The notes under the pieces are model-generated. The model was not told where the DNA came from, did no database searches, and saw only the letters and a list, made by a program, of their open reading frames with translations. Shown here one piece after another: positions 12,058-23,396 of a stretch of DNA of 64,000 nt; position 1 is the first letter of the stretch, and the number at the start of each line of letters is the position of its first letter. A program made the translations under genes and the position numbers. The stretch spans positions 3,513,482-3,577,481 of the forward strand of contig JAQFVV010006309.1 of assembly GCA_028023455.1 (NCBI GenBank), read 5' to 3'. The stretch is from Epiperipatus broadwayi. Its lineage: Eukaryota > Onychophora > Udeonychophora > Euonychophora > Peripatidae.

Positions 12058-12246
12058 CCTTTTGTCAGCTACCCTTCTATTGCTTTGCATATGATTTTAG
12101 ATCTTGATAAGCCCCCTACACTCCTTTGTTTCGAAGTAAGTTTTTACTAAAAATAAACTTTCAATTTCTTTTTATCAAATTGTGCATTTAAGTTTGACTT
12201 TTATTTAATTAAAAGGCCATCTTTAATTGCCTTGAATGGACTAAAT

Positions 12247-13124
12247 CAGGGATGCCCAACCCGTAGCTCGCGAGCCACATGTGGCTCGCGTAACTGTTTA
12301 ATGTGGCTCGAATTGCACTCTTCAAAAAAATTGATAAAATATTTTATGTTCCTTGATGGCACATGCACACACTAAAAAATAAACATTTTTACAATACAAA
12401 CAATAACGATATGCAGTGTCAGGTTTCACATTAAATAAAATATATTTTTCCTGTAATTGTAATTTATATGTATGTTACCAAATTTTTAATAAATAAAATG
12501 TATTTACATTTTTTTTTCTTTTTAACATATTACACCTTTTTTTTTTTTTTTTTGCTGTACACGTTTGGTTTGGTGCTATATATATATATTGTGTTTAGTG
12601 CTCTTGTATATATTGTTGTTTTTATCGAGAAAGATCCTTGTAGACGTTTGGTTTGGTGCTGTATATATATTGTGTTTAGTGCTGGAAATAGTTTTTATCG
12701 AGATAGATCCATGTACACGTATATATTTTGCTGTATATATCGATGTTTAGTGCTGTAAACAGTTGTTTTTATCCGTGTACACGTATATATTTTGCTGTAT
12801 ATATATATATATTGATGTTTAGTGCTGTAAATAGTTGTTTTTATCGAGATAGATTCGTGTACACATATATATTTTGCTGTATATATTGATGTTTTCATCG
12901 AGAAAGATCCGTGTACACGTTATTTTGGCCACATTAGAAACGGCGGATTGATACCAATGTGAATAGGCCACACACCCCCCCACCTATCTCCCTACATTGC
13001 AGGTTTAGTACCCAAGTACCATGTTTATAAATGTAATATGAAAAATGTAATATATAATTGTGGCTCCCCAAATTTTTTTAAATTCTCAACTGGCTCGCGT
13101 CAAGTTAAAGGTTGGGCACCACTG
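12247..13124. mobile_element. Non-autonomous hAT transposon
   Basis: Terminal inverted repeats CAGGGATGCCCAACC (left) and GGTTGGGCACCACTG (right) differ at two positions. The element is flanked by a perfect 8-bp target duplication GACTAAAT (12239-12246 and 13125-13132). CAG...CTG termini and 8-bp duplications are diagnostic of the hAT superfamily. Sub-terminal 'gctcgcgagccacatgtggctcgcg' sequence is also GC-rich. No transposase frame exists, and the interior is mostly a tandem array. It is nested in the LTR-like block, so it is younger than that block. Confidence 0.9.
12556..12930 (+). repeat. Degenerate tandem array inside the hAT element
   Basis: Repeated units read 'gtacacgtatatattttgctgtatatat..tgtttagtgctgtaaatagttgtttttatcgagatagatcc' with variable length (roughly 60-85 bp, about five units). 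Open frames here on both strands follow from the repeat and are not genes. Confidence 0.7.
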
Positions 13125-13574
13125 GACTAAATAATTAAACATACCATTCCTTTAGAAATGTTGACAGGCTTATCTTAAAATAAAATCATACGCCATATTT
13201 TAATAAAATTTAAATGACAAAATTAAACGAAAAATATATTATTTCTTTTTAATAGAATAACCTTTTATTTCAACATAATTTTGCATTACTTGTGTATATA
13301 TATACACTTGACGTTTATATATGTTTGATTCCTAAATTTTGGAACGGAAAATTTTAATGAGCTTAAACAGAATTTTACTTTAAAAGACATATTTTAAAGC
13401 AATTAACTAAATTTAATATGCTGTTGAATATAAAAAATAAACCCGTTAATTTTATATTTTTATGCAAAATCCTGTTGATATTTCGATATAAACTAAATCC
13501 AGGTTACAATATTGGAAAGTTTATATAAGGCTGTGAAGCATGGATCGGACTTCCGGATCCATTGCTTCAATATA

Positions 13575-13780
13575 TATAATGTGATTATGTATTACAGAGT
13601 TTTGTAAATGAATGAAATATTTCTATTGTATAAAACTAATATCAGTTCTTTCAAAATCAATTTACAAAATGTACAAGCTGATTTAAGATTATTATGTGGC
13701 TGTTATTATTCTAGATAACTATATACAGTATATAAAAATTTAAATACAGTAGGAAATTATTTATATATGTGTGCGTGTTT
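13575..13780. repeat. Dispersed repeat R1, copy 2
   Basis: Partner of 8190-8400 (see there). It lies just outside the right end of the LTR-like block. Confidence 0.55.
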
Positions 13781-14867
13781 AGAAAAGTGCTATGCATTTA
13801 CAATGAAATAAACTCTACATATTGATAATTAGAACAAAACATGAGCTATTATTACCTGTTAAATATGATGTATGTAACAAGAATGTGGAATAATATATAG
13901 CAGATATCATGGCTCTATTGTAATATAAAGTCTATAAAATTTGAAATGATATTTTTGACTGGTGCTATACTAAAGTCTGTGTGCAAATAACTAATATAAA
14001 AAAGCAACAGTTATCCAATAAATTTCGAACTTTATAATGAAAAGAAGGAATATGAAAAAAAAAAAATTAAGGAAACATTTAAAAGAATTGATTATATGGA
14101 AATTTTAAAATAGTATGAATAAGTATTAATGACAAAAAAGTATAACTGTAAATTGACAAAGAAAAAGAACCAACTAAAACCCAATAAGAGATACAAAACT
14201 ACATTTTTTTAATGGAGTGAAAATTGCTTCTTCAGTAAAAAAAGAAAAAGAAAATATGTCTATTACTAAAAAGAAGGATGATAGGTGTAATGTTATGAAT
14301 AGTTTTACAATGAATTGAATAATAATTAAAAATAAAATATCTCTACAGTTACAATAATATTTTTTGAAATATCAAATATTTTAAATAAAGTGTTGAAACA
14401 GGCAATTATATTTATAAAGAATGATAAAGTCACAACAAATGAAAAATATATATCATGAGACAAATAAACAAAGAATTAAGAAATTGCTATCTAAAATTTT
14501 AAATAATAAAAAATATAGATAATTGAATGAATTCAGTAGTAATAGTGATTTTTAAGAAAGATGAAAAAGGTATTATTAAACTTATCAGATTTTTATCACT
14601 TCATTACAGGAACATTACTAACATGATTGTAACTTTGGGTTCAAACTGCACTAAAGAATAATCTTAATTTAAAAGTGGTTATACTACAGTGGATCACTTT
14701 TAAATATTAAGAGAAGTTGTAGAATGGATGTGAATTGTCATTTTGTATTGAATTTGTACATTTAAAAAAGGGTATTTGATCCTATAAGCATTTTCTTATT
14801 GATTAGAAATTTGAAATATCAAGACATAGACCAGATGTGTTTTTCTGAAGGATTGTGATGATGGTAT

Positions 14868-15350
14868 TTTAGTTGTATTTATATATTGGATTATTTCTAA
14901 CATGTAATGTTAATTATTGAATGGCTTTAGAAAAATTTAGCATTATTTAAATTTTTCATTTACATTCTATTGTTAGTAATAGCACAGAGCAAAGTTGGTT
15001 AGAGTGTTATCTTAAAATTCAAGAATTTAAGCTCCAAGTTTGATTTCCATACAAGCCAGCAACACCTGAAGAAGAGAGGAAAATAATACCTCTCAAAATT
15101 TTTAGGCATATACTGGCATGGCTCAGTTGATTAGAGTACCTTAAAATAAAAAGAATCTAACACCCATGTTCGATTTTCATACTAATACTGTCACTGATCA
15201 GGCCAGCAAAACCTGAAGAAGAAAGGAGAATAAATACCTCTAAAAATGTTGAATGTAACTGGAATATTTAAATAAAGTTAAATTTTTCTAAAGACATTCA
15301 ATGCTTAATATTAGATTATGGAAATAATCCAGTATATAAATACAAATAGA
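14868..15350. mobile_element. Foldback element enclosing two SINE-like units
   Basis: The arms at about 14868-14965 and 15250-15350 are reverse complements over nearly 95 bp ('gtatttatatattggattatttc' against 'gaaataatccagtatataaatac', then 'tctaaagacattcaat' against 'attgaatggctttaga'). The loop is filled by two tRNA-like repeats. The element interrupts LINE A sequence. No coding capacity. Confidence 0.65.
14985..15255 (+). repeat. Tandem pair of tRNA-derived SINE-like units
   Basis: Unit 2 (about 15112-15255) carries an A-box-like TGGCTCAGTTGATTAGAG and a B-box-like GTTCGATTTTC, then 'aggccagcaaaacctgaagaagaaaggagaataaatacctc'. Unit 1 (14985-15105) has GTTGGTTAGAGTG, AGTTTGATTTCC and the same 'ccagcaacacctgaagaagagagg..aataatacctc' tail. 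RNA polymerase III box layout and shared tails indicate a tRNA-related SINE. Confidence 0.6.
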
Positions 15351-16065
15351 TCAGAGATATTTTAAAATTCTTCAAAATATAATAACAATGATTAGGGGCA
15401 TCAGTTTTATGGGAAGTATTTTGGCAATTACAGTAGAAAACTTTGGGAAGAAATATAAATAAAGACTAGTTTATTCATTTAGATTTTGAAAATGGAATTA
15501 TTTTTTAAAATAATGCTACTGATCTAGAAGGGGTGTTGGTAATGGTTAAAAAGATTATGATTATGTTCAATGACTTTCAAAAAAAGAATAAATAGATATT
15601 GGTAGAGTTGGAATAATGTATGTATTTATAGAATTAAGTTTGTATGCAAAGTTTTGGGGTAAAAATAACTCAGCTATAAAAAAAGGGTTTTGCCAGTGTT
15701 TACTTTTAGGTCAAATGCACACATAAGAGAGCAGTACTGAGACTTGAGATCATACAAAGAATTATGGAGATATGTATGAAATTATCAAAAAGAGATCAGA
15801 ATATGTGGATGAGTGAACAAACAGATATTATTGTTCTCATTGAAATAATTAAGAGACTGGAATAGAGTTGGGATAGATAAGTAACTAAAAGAAGTGATAA
15901 TAGATCAACAATTGATGGCATAAAATGTATCTTAAGATGCTATAAATATCTAGATTCCATATATTAGATAAGTGGATGAGATATGGAAGATTTGCTGGAA
16001 ATACATGAAAAAGTGAAGCTGTATATTAGAAAAATTGAATTATATTTTGAGACTCATTTTATAAT

Positions 16066-16650
16066 AAAAATTGAAACCATTGATAACTTAAATAAAGAAC
16101 TAAGTATGATGTGGCTTTTATAATTTACATTTTCACATTATCATTAAGCATGATAATCCACTGTGTCATACTATTTTAATGTCATCTATTCTAAACATGC
16201 GGAATAACAGCAGTAGCTGAGTTTGCTTCACACTACCTTTTTTTTTTTCATTTATTACCAATGATTCAATAGATAGCTATAAGGTAGAGTGATAGAATGC
16301 ATAATACTCATAGTATTATATAAAATTGTATTAAGGTCTGACATTTTTATTGCTTAACAATCTTCCTTTTATTTTCATGAAAAAGAAAAGTGTAATATCT
16401 CTGAAAAAAACTACTAGATAATTGAAATATCAGATATAACACAATTTTATACACTACAAAAATTAAATGTGAAAAGCAAATATTCTACTTCATATTGAAC
16501 AAAATGAAATGCTTTGAATGAGAAAATGTTACATGTAAACAAATGCTATATGAAATATTCTGTAGTAAATTTGTTTTAGAATAATTATTTATTTTAAATA
16601 CAATCAATCTAAATTAGTAAAACATTATAAAGAAAATTTTTTTTTTTCAG
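16066..16650. other. Intronic sequence upstream of exon
   Basis: AT-rich, with no feature apart from the polypyrimidine tract and CAG acceptor at 16638-16650. Confidence 0.5.
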
Positions 16651-16803
16651 ATGGAGGAGATCATACTCCTTGCTGCCAAAGTCGAGGAGTTCCAAAACAA
16701 TGTTGGGATTTATGTAATGGCACTTTTCATTCATCAAATTTTGAACAGATGGAATGTTTGCGATATATCAGCACTTACACTATGTGCATGTTACATGGAT
16801 TTG
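16651..16803 (+). CDS. Internal exon: DB-module-like cysteine-rich extracellular segment (partial gene)
   Basis: A long T-tract plus CAG acceptor precedes this 153-base open segment, and a GTAAGT donor follows. It is a symmetric phase 1-1 exon coding 50 complete residues. The frame (starting GGDHTPCCQSRGVP) has six cysteines spaced CC-x8-C-x3-C-x13-C-x8-C. It keeps the GVP..CWDLCNG block and ends MLHGFG. This matches the DB module, a small disulfide-rich domain known from secreted or membrane Ig/FN3 proteins of nematodes and arthropods. No flanking exon could be identified in the window, so introns must be long (over 16 kb upstream or over 47 kb downstream, if the neighbours lie outside). Family assignment is by cysteine pattern from memory; the splice signals are directly visible. 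Confidence 0.78.
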
Positions 16804-17554
16804 GTAAGTTGATGTTTTATTTATAAAAAAAAAATTATAGAAAAGGAAAATAGTTTTATCAATATATTATGTTTTTCTGATATTTATTAAGAAAAAACCA
16901 TGCTGTTTTGCATTGTGATAAAGTCATAAAGTTAAATGTTTCAAAGTTCTTGATTTGATTCCTAGTTTTGTATTTAACATCATTAAGAATGAATTTAAAC
17001 TTGATATGGGTGTGTTTAGTGTGTCATAATTATTTAATTGTATGTAATGATAAAATGATATTACATATATAAGAAAATTATAGATATTTTTATTTATGTT
17101 AATTACTTTTTTTAAACAAACATTAATCAAAGTCGTTCATTTTTATGTGCAAGTAAGTAGTAAAGAAATACAAAAAAATCATTACAATGTTGATGCAAAA
17201 ATACATTAATTGTAAGTTGTTATTAGCTTCTTAATGAATTTTGAAACCATGCTGTATGTATGTTGACACTAAGACTATGATTTTAAAATATCACAATATT
17301 AATTTATATAACTAATCTTGAAAATTTTGAACTATAATATTTTTCAAGACATTGTTATGATAACATCAAAAAGCAAAAGTATTGTATGATGTCAAAAAAC
17401 GGACTAAAGAATCAATCAGTATGGTGAATGTGAATATAATTATGGTGCCTTGATTGGTTTGCATAACCATTGCAAAATTAATCTTTGTTCCTTATCTTCC
17501 TTTCTCTGGAGTTAGAAAAGACATAAATGTCTGGTGATGTTAATGATGATAGTC
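16804..17554. other. Intronic sequence downstream of exon
   Basis: Starts with the GTAAGT donor. AT-rich with no other supported feature. Confidence 0.5.
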
Positions 17555-18125
17555 ATCATCATCAACCATTTTTATTCTACTGCAGGATGAAGGTCTATCC
17601 AAGTTCAATCCATCTTTTTTGATCTTTAGTCTCTCTTTTTCACATCACCCCTATACACTTCCTTATTTCGTACATCCATTTCACATGGGGTCTTTTCCTG
17701 GTCTTTTACAATTCCTTTAAATCTAGTTTATTTTAGTACTTATTATTATTTTTATTAAGCTTCTCTTTAAATTTTAGAATGGTTAAGATTATTTTAATAA
17801 TCTTTATTTTATTTGTATTATCATCATCATTTTCAATCCATTATTGATTCACTGCAGGATAAAGTTTTATTCATGTTTAATCCAGTACTTAATATATAAT
17901 ATCTCTTCTTAACCTCACACAACCCTTTCTCATTTCATTTATCTATTTCACCTGTAATCTCTTTCTAGATCATCTACAATCTTTGTAGATCTATCCATCT
18001 AGTATCATCATTACTATTAATATGCCATTTTAGTCTCAATTATGTCCATTTGTTTTCTCATTCAAAATATTTTGCTTTTGATTCCAGTATGCATCTTTTC
18101 ATATTTTATTGAATAGTCTGAACAT
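17555..18125 (-). mobile_element. LINE A 3' fragments, two in series
   Basis: Plus strand 'catcatcatcaaccatt...ctgcaggatgaaggtct' at 17557-17605 is the reverse complement of the LINE A 3' terminus (ATCCTGCAGTGGATTGATAATGG plus TGATGATGA tail at 57720-57755). A second, more diverged end starts near 17820 ('tcatcatcattttcaatccatta..ctgcagg'). Both are short, 5'-truncated, dead copies. Confidence 0.7.
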
Positions 18126-18554
18126 ATTGAATCTTTTTTAAAAAATCGTTTTTAAATTTTGATCCAAAAATATCTAAATCAATTTTTGGTTTTATAAAAA
18201 AAAAAAATGTGTATAATAAAATTTTTTATTCTTTCTGCTTGTATTTCATATTTAAAACAAAAAATAATGGGCACACATATTCATATTTTCATTCATTACA
18301 TATGTAAATAAAAGGTTATAATGCTGCATATATGTAAAGCTAAAGATTATTTCCCTGAAGTGACCATTGCTATAGTGTTTGCCATAGTGTTGACAATATA
18401 TGTAATAAAAGAGCAGCTGTCTTTTATTGCTCCCTATGCTGTTATATGCAATGTGATGCACTGTGGCTTCTCCTTTATCAAAGTCAGGAATTTCTCAGCC
18501 ACTATGTCCAGGGAAACCTGTTAGCCACCTTATCTACCCTTTCCATTTTCCACC

Positions 18555-21500
18555 CTAAGTTTTTTCCATATTCTTCTCTATCCTGCTCCATCCCATTTCC
18601 ACAACATGATCTTTGTACACTCTATGGCCTTTATATCTAGACACACACCCCCTTAACTTTTTCAAAACCCAGCCCAAAAACCAAGAAAGAACTTTCTGTT
18701 TATATTTATTCTCCCACAACTTCATTATTTGTATCCTTTCTGCTTGTGAGCATTTACATTCAATTAGCAAATGTCTAATAATTTCCATGTCTTCCTTGCA
18801 TAACTTGCAGACTAAATCACTCACTTTCTTCATTTATGTTTACATTCCCTTGTTGCTAATAATCCTGTTTGAGCCTTATTAAACAATAAAATACTTTCCT
18901 TGCTATGTTTGTAAATTAACTCACTTCCAATATTCTGTTTACTTCTATATATATATTCAAACTCTTTTTACTCTCCATATTAGTTTTTCATATCTCTAAA
19001 TCCCTAATTTTTATTAATGCATCTCTTTTTCCATCCCATTCTTTGCTACTGTTACACTCAGCAATCTTCCTAACACAATCATCCCACGTACAAGTATACT
19101 GACAAAGTCTTTATCCAAATCTTCTGCATATCTTACTATTTTTTTCAGCCATCTTGTTGTCTGTCCTTTACTCAGAACCCAATTAAATACTATTTTGGCT
19201 ATTCTCTTATCCATAAATTACAATCTACCCAAAATTTTCATTTTGCTTTTTGCATCTCTCCTTTTATCCCATTTCTCCTTGAATTAACTCCTTTGCCAGC
19301 CACACATCTGCATGTCTCCATACTTCTCTTTGTACTTTTTCTAAGTAATTTAGCACCACTTTACTAACACATAATGCATCATTACTATAAGTTAACCTGC
19401 TACTGTCACTCCCATACAATTCTTGCTACATCATATTTATTATATGAAAATACTGTTAATTTCTTTATCAGTCCTTTTCTTTGTTTCATTTATTATTTTT
19501 TTCTCCCATTCATTCAAGCAATTTTTCTAATTATTTAAGATGATTCCCAAATAGTTATACCTAATCACCACATTTAATTTTATATCTCCCAATAAAAATT
19601 ATTCTCTTCTTTTTCTCCAGTATTTATAATCATTACTTTTGATTTTTCTTCACTAAATTTAATTTCCCATCTTTTTATCCACCCTTGTGCATGTCTTCAG
19701 CATAATTTCCATATTTTCCATACTTTCTGGGTAAAAGAATATATCATCAGCAAATAAAAGTTCTTGTAATGCATACACTCCCTTGCCATCTATTAATGGT
19801 ATTTCTATCTATTTTCCTAATTTTTTTATTGCTCTCTTCATTTCTTTCAAATATAACAAAACAAAGTAGGAGACCTAGGTCATACTTGCCTTAATCCCAT
19901 CCCATTTTTAACTCTAACTGATTCTATATTTTCTAATTGATATGTATAGTAATTATTTTCATACAATCTCTTAATAAGATCCACTAAAGCTCCATTCATT
20001 TTCAAATTTACTAAACTTACCCATAATTTATTTTTATTTACTCTTATCATATGCCTTTTCTATATCTATAGGGACCATATATAACTGTGTACCTGTATTC
20101 CTATTCATATCTATAAGTTGTGTGACTAGAAATAAACTATCTCTTATACATCTATCCATTCTAAAACCTCCTTGCATTTCTCCCACTATATTTTATCTTC
20201 TTCCATTCATTTTGCCACCCTTCCAGCCACCATATATACAAAAATTTTATATAACACTGATGTTACCACTATCGGTCTATAATGGTTTACCTTTAGCCTT
20301 ACTCTTTTATTATTCCAGATATCTGGAAATTTTGTATTCTGTGTCATCTTATTAAAACATGGTAATAGATTTAATTTTGCCCTATTTCCCAAATTCATCA
20401 CCATCTCTGCTGTCCATTCATCTATACATCTTGCCTTTCCATTTTTCAACTTTTTCCCTGCTTCATTCAATTCATTTTCTGTAAATTTATATTTCCATTA
20501 CTATGTGCTTTTATGTTTGTTATCACTTTGTCCTTCACCTCTAACATCTTTTCTGTATTCATTATATACTTATTTAAGATTGTCTCCAATGCTTCTCTAA
20601 AACTACACTCTTTTTCCTCATCATTTATTAATACTATATCTCTCTTTCTTGTATTTCTTCTATTAATATATTTCCAAAACTTTTTACTCCCATCTCTTCC
20701 ACTTTTATTAATATCCTCTAATAATTTACTATTTAATTTCATTCTCTCTATACAATTATCTATTTTAGACAACTTCTTTTTAAAAAAAATAGTTGTTCCA
20801 TTTAATATTAACATCTTTTTCACTTTCTTTGTTTTAAATAACATATTTATATTCTCTGCAAGCTTTTTTCCTCCCTTTTGCACTCTTACTAATTCTCATT
20901 TTTCTATTACTTTTATTCTTCTGAATATTCTTACCTATTTGAACTTTTTTCTACTTCACTACATCAGTCTTTATATTCATCCCCAACAAACTCTTCCATG
21001 ATTCCATTTTTATTTTATACCCTTTTAACATATTCTTATCATTCAATCTCCATCCAAATCTTTCACTAGCCTTTACACTTTTATTACTATTTTCCATTAC
21101 ATTACTAACCATTTCTATTATAAAGAAATTATGATTACTATTACACACTCTCTCTTCATTATCAAACACTTTACTTTTTTGTACTTTATTCATTCCCTCT
21201 TTCTCTACTAATAGAGAATTCAGTGTGTAAAATATATTATTTCTGCACTATGTATATTGATATTTGATAAATTTCAAATGCTCAAATTCACTCTCTGACA
21301 AAAAAATTTCAACCCCCTCCCCTTTTGGTTATCCACATCATCAATTTCTTTAATATGCCCATTCAAATCCTCTATAACCATTATTTTCTTCCTTAATTAG
21401 GCATTCATATATGCTACTGTTCCACACCATTATAGTTTGACTATCTTCAGTGGCCATATACACTATAGCTACCATTCATTCTTGTCTTTTTAACCTTATG

Positions 21501-21765
21501 TCAAACCACAAATGTTCTTGACACTTTACAGTATACAAAAAATTTTTGACATAGCTCCTCTACCACAATTCTCCCCCCCCCTTTTTTTCTTTTCTATTTA
21601 TACCGTGCCATACCAAATCTTACAGGTATGTTGTTCTTTTTTTCTTAGATGTGTTTCTACTACTACTAATATCTCAAGCCTTCATTTTTAGCTGCTTTGT
21701 TTAATTCCAACCACTTTTCTGGTCTCCTACCACCTTGCATATTCATATATCCAATTTTAATAATT
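18555..21765 (-). pseudogene. LINE B ORF2: endonuclease-reverse transcriptase, broken
   Basis: The minus-strand product starts with an AP-endonuclease-like KIGYMNMQGGRRP block near 21765. It goes on to NEERVCNSNHNFFIIEM (end of endonuclease, 21193-20951). Next comes a basic linker with KKFWKYINRRNTRKRD (20883-20467), then the RT start NHYRPIVVTSVLYKIF (20300-20230). The core RT motifs are decayed between 20200 and 19500. The C-terminal part has FMD.RIAKIVFNWVLSKGQTTRW (19214-19014) and a terminal CKLCKEDMEIIRHLL cysteine motif (18833-18555). Several frameshifts separate these pieces, so no active polymerase is expected. Confidence 0.68.
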
Positions 21766-21949
21766 TCTTCCTTTCTTACTACCTTTTTATACATTTTTTT
21801 GACTCTTTTTCTCTATTACATTTGTAATTAGCTTGTTTATTTCACTGATTCATTCCCTCCCTGCATCTGCATTTATATCTGAATCAGCTACCCTTTACTG
21901 CTTTTTAATAATACTATAATTTCAAACCCTACCTTTCTTTTATAACTTT

Positions 21950-22505
21950 CCTGAACTATAATATTTTTTATAAAACAACCTCCCTAATACTTCATTTCCT
22001 TGTTTTGTTAAGTGCAATCCATCTTTACTTTATAATTCCCTCTTTCTAATAAATAAATCCCACACATCCACAAGCACAACATTATTTCAGTCACATTTTT
22101 TCCAACTCTCATTTATAGAACATATCCTATCTAAAATATACTTATTATCAAATCTTGGTAGTAATCCAACTACTTCTACTCTTTCTTTAATCTTATTCAT
22201 ACTACTAACCAATTCTTTGTACTCATCCATCTCTTCGATGGCTCTGACATATTATTTGTCCCTACCATCATATCTCTACTCCTCTGTTTCTTTACCTTAT
22301 CTGTAACATCACTAATTTTAACTTCAAGCAAAAATATTTTTACATATCCATCTCTATATTCCCTTGCAATTACATTTCCACATTCTCTAATTAGGGAGTC
22401 CCCTATCAAGACTGTCTTATAGTTCACTTTTTCTACTTCATCTATAACATTGTCTTCCATCTTCTGGACTTCCTTATCTACTTCTTTATTATAATTTCTA
22501 TTCAA
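21950..22505 (-). pseudogene. LINE B ORF1: SGNH/GDSL esterase domain, broken
   Basis: The minus-strand frame contains VLIGDSLIRECGNVI (SGNH block I, Ser in GDS), then a VGTNN block (block III). After a disruption near 22240-22200 it continues to DVWDLF and SKDGLHLTKQGNEVLGRLF (block V, DxLH with catalytic Asp/His). A lysine/glutamate-rich stretch precedes it. Two in-frame stops occur in the last third (for example in KCD*NNVV and REL*SKDG). Such esterase domains are known in ORF1 of CR1/L2-type LINEs and are thought to aid retrotransposition. This copy is non-functional. Confidence 0.72.
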
Positions 22506-23396
22506 TAATCTTTTGATCTACTCACATTCCATGTCTAATGCTTTTAAATTTTACTTCTACATACTTTATCTCTTCCTGTATCTTACTTATTCTTTGCCTA
22601 ACTATCTCCATTGCACTACTTATTTTGTCATCCATATATCTTGTCCCTTCACTAAATATATATTCCATTCTATCATTTTTATCTACATTTTCCTCCATTT
22701 CTCTTGACTTTCTTTTTAAATTAACTACACTTAAAAATCATTTTTTATCTTTTATCACATTTATACATGATCTAGATAACCATACATCTTTTACATCCTT
22801 CCTAATATTATTTAAGTATTTCAAATATGATATACTCTACCAAGGCATGCCTAATTTCTTCTGACCATCATACTTACATTATGGGATACAAATGCAATCC
22901 ATATTTCCTGATTTTTTTCAATTCCTTTACTTTATATTTAAATATATGATTTTTCTTCCACTCTTCAAACCTCTTTAAAGAAAAACTTTTTTTTTTTTTA
23001 ATAAATGGTGACCGATAAACATGTGCTCCTCTAAACTTACACCTCAAACATTATCCTCTTCCTCAAATAAATCATTCTCTTACTTACATTGAAAATTTTT
23101 TTAATAGCAAACATTCTAAAATCCAACTAATCTTACATATGCCTTAGTTTAAAGCCACCTTGTAAACACACAATATTTTTTTTCTTTTATAATTAAAATG
23201 TTGGCATACTGACTCACTTTTTAAACTTATTAGAAATATTTTTTCAACCTTTCCATATACAATTAAATCTATTGTTCTGTGCTCCATCTCTCTTTTCTCA
23301 CCCATTCACTAAGCAAATATTCTCCAGCAACAGAAATTTTTATCTAGATGTTATTAAAAATATATGAAACTTTAACTTATCTTATGGAGAAAATCA

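Larger units (their letters stand above)
8512..13508 (-). mobile_element. Probable long solo LTR or non-autonomous LTR-like element, with nested hAT
   Basis: Base composition changes abruptly at 8512 from (TA)n to less AT-rich, more complex DNA, and back near 13508. Read on the minus strand the block starts TGTAACC and ends GGTATA, like the LTR termini at 43444 and 45428. ATAT lies directly outside both ends (8508-8511 and 13509-13512), matching a 4-bp target duplication. A TATAAAAAG box lies on the minus strand at 12049-12057. No internal gag/pol and no second LTR copy were found. Without the 878-bp hAT insertion it is about 4.1 kb, long for an LTR, so it may be a composite. The boundaries are the best evidence; the identity is uncertain. 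Confidence 0.42.
14035..16065 (+). mobile_element. LINE A copy, decayed, with nested foldback element
   Basis: Plus-strand segments align to the complete LINE A. 'aaaagaaggaatatgaa' near 14040 matches 55917. 'tttttaagaaagatgaaaaaggtatta' near 14550 matches the pre-RT region near 56448. 'aaaagtgg.tatactacagtggatca' near 14675 matches 56595. 'attttaaaattcttcaaaatat' near 15360 matches 56780. 'tgccagtgtttacttttagg' near 15690 matches 57330. The coding frame is destroyed. The element at 14868-15350 interrupts it. Confidence 0.7.
18437..23000 (-). mobile_element. LINE B copy 2, near full length, inactivated
   Basis: Reading the minus strand from about 23000 to 18437: an ORF1 with SGNH esterase domain (22505-21950), an endonuclease start (about 21765), a post-endonuclease tract (21193-20951), a lysine-rich linker (20883-20467), RT remnants (20470-19400) and a C-terminal zinc-ribbon-like CKLC..D.E.IRHLL.EC motif (18833-18555). 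The 3' end shares GATGCACTGTGGCTTCTCC and AGTCAGGAATTTCTCAGCCACTATG with the other two copies. Multiple stops and frameshifts are present. The 5' boundary is uncertain (22900-23390). An ORF1 esterase before an endonuclease/RT ORF2 is known for the CR1/L2 group. Confidence 0.75.

Noticed and set aside
11646-12090. Minus-strand frames of 71 and 79 codons in balanced-composition DNA
   Set aside because: They lie just downstream of the TATA box in the LTR-like block, in different frames with no domain. Leader or LTR sequence is more likely than a protein.
12468-12898. Several frames of 60-96 codons
   Set aside because: They lie in the tandem array of the hAT element and repeat the same low-complexity peptide.
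14985-15255. Functional tRNA genes
   Set aside because: No cloverleaf could be drawn; the units share a non-tRNA tail and look like SINEs.
20513-21001. 162-codon plus frame with apparent hydrophobic segments
   Set aside because: Antisense of LINE B ORF2 (Lys/Glu/Asn-rich), which gives false membrane-like sequence.
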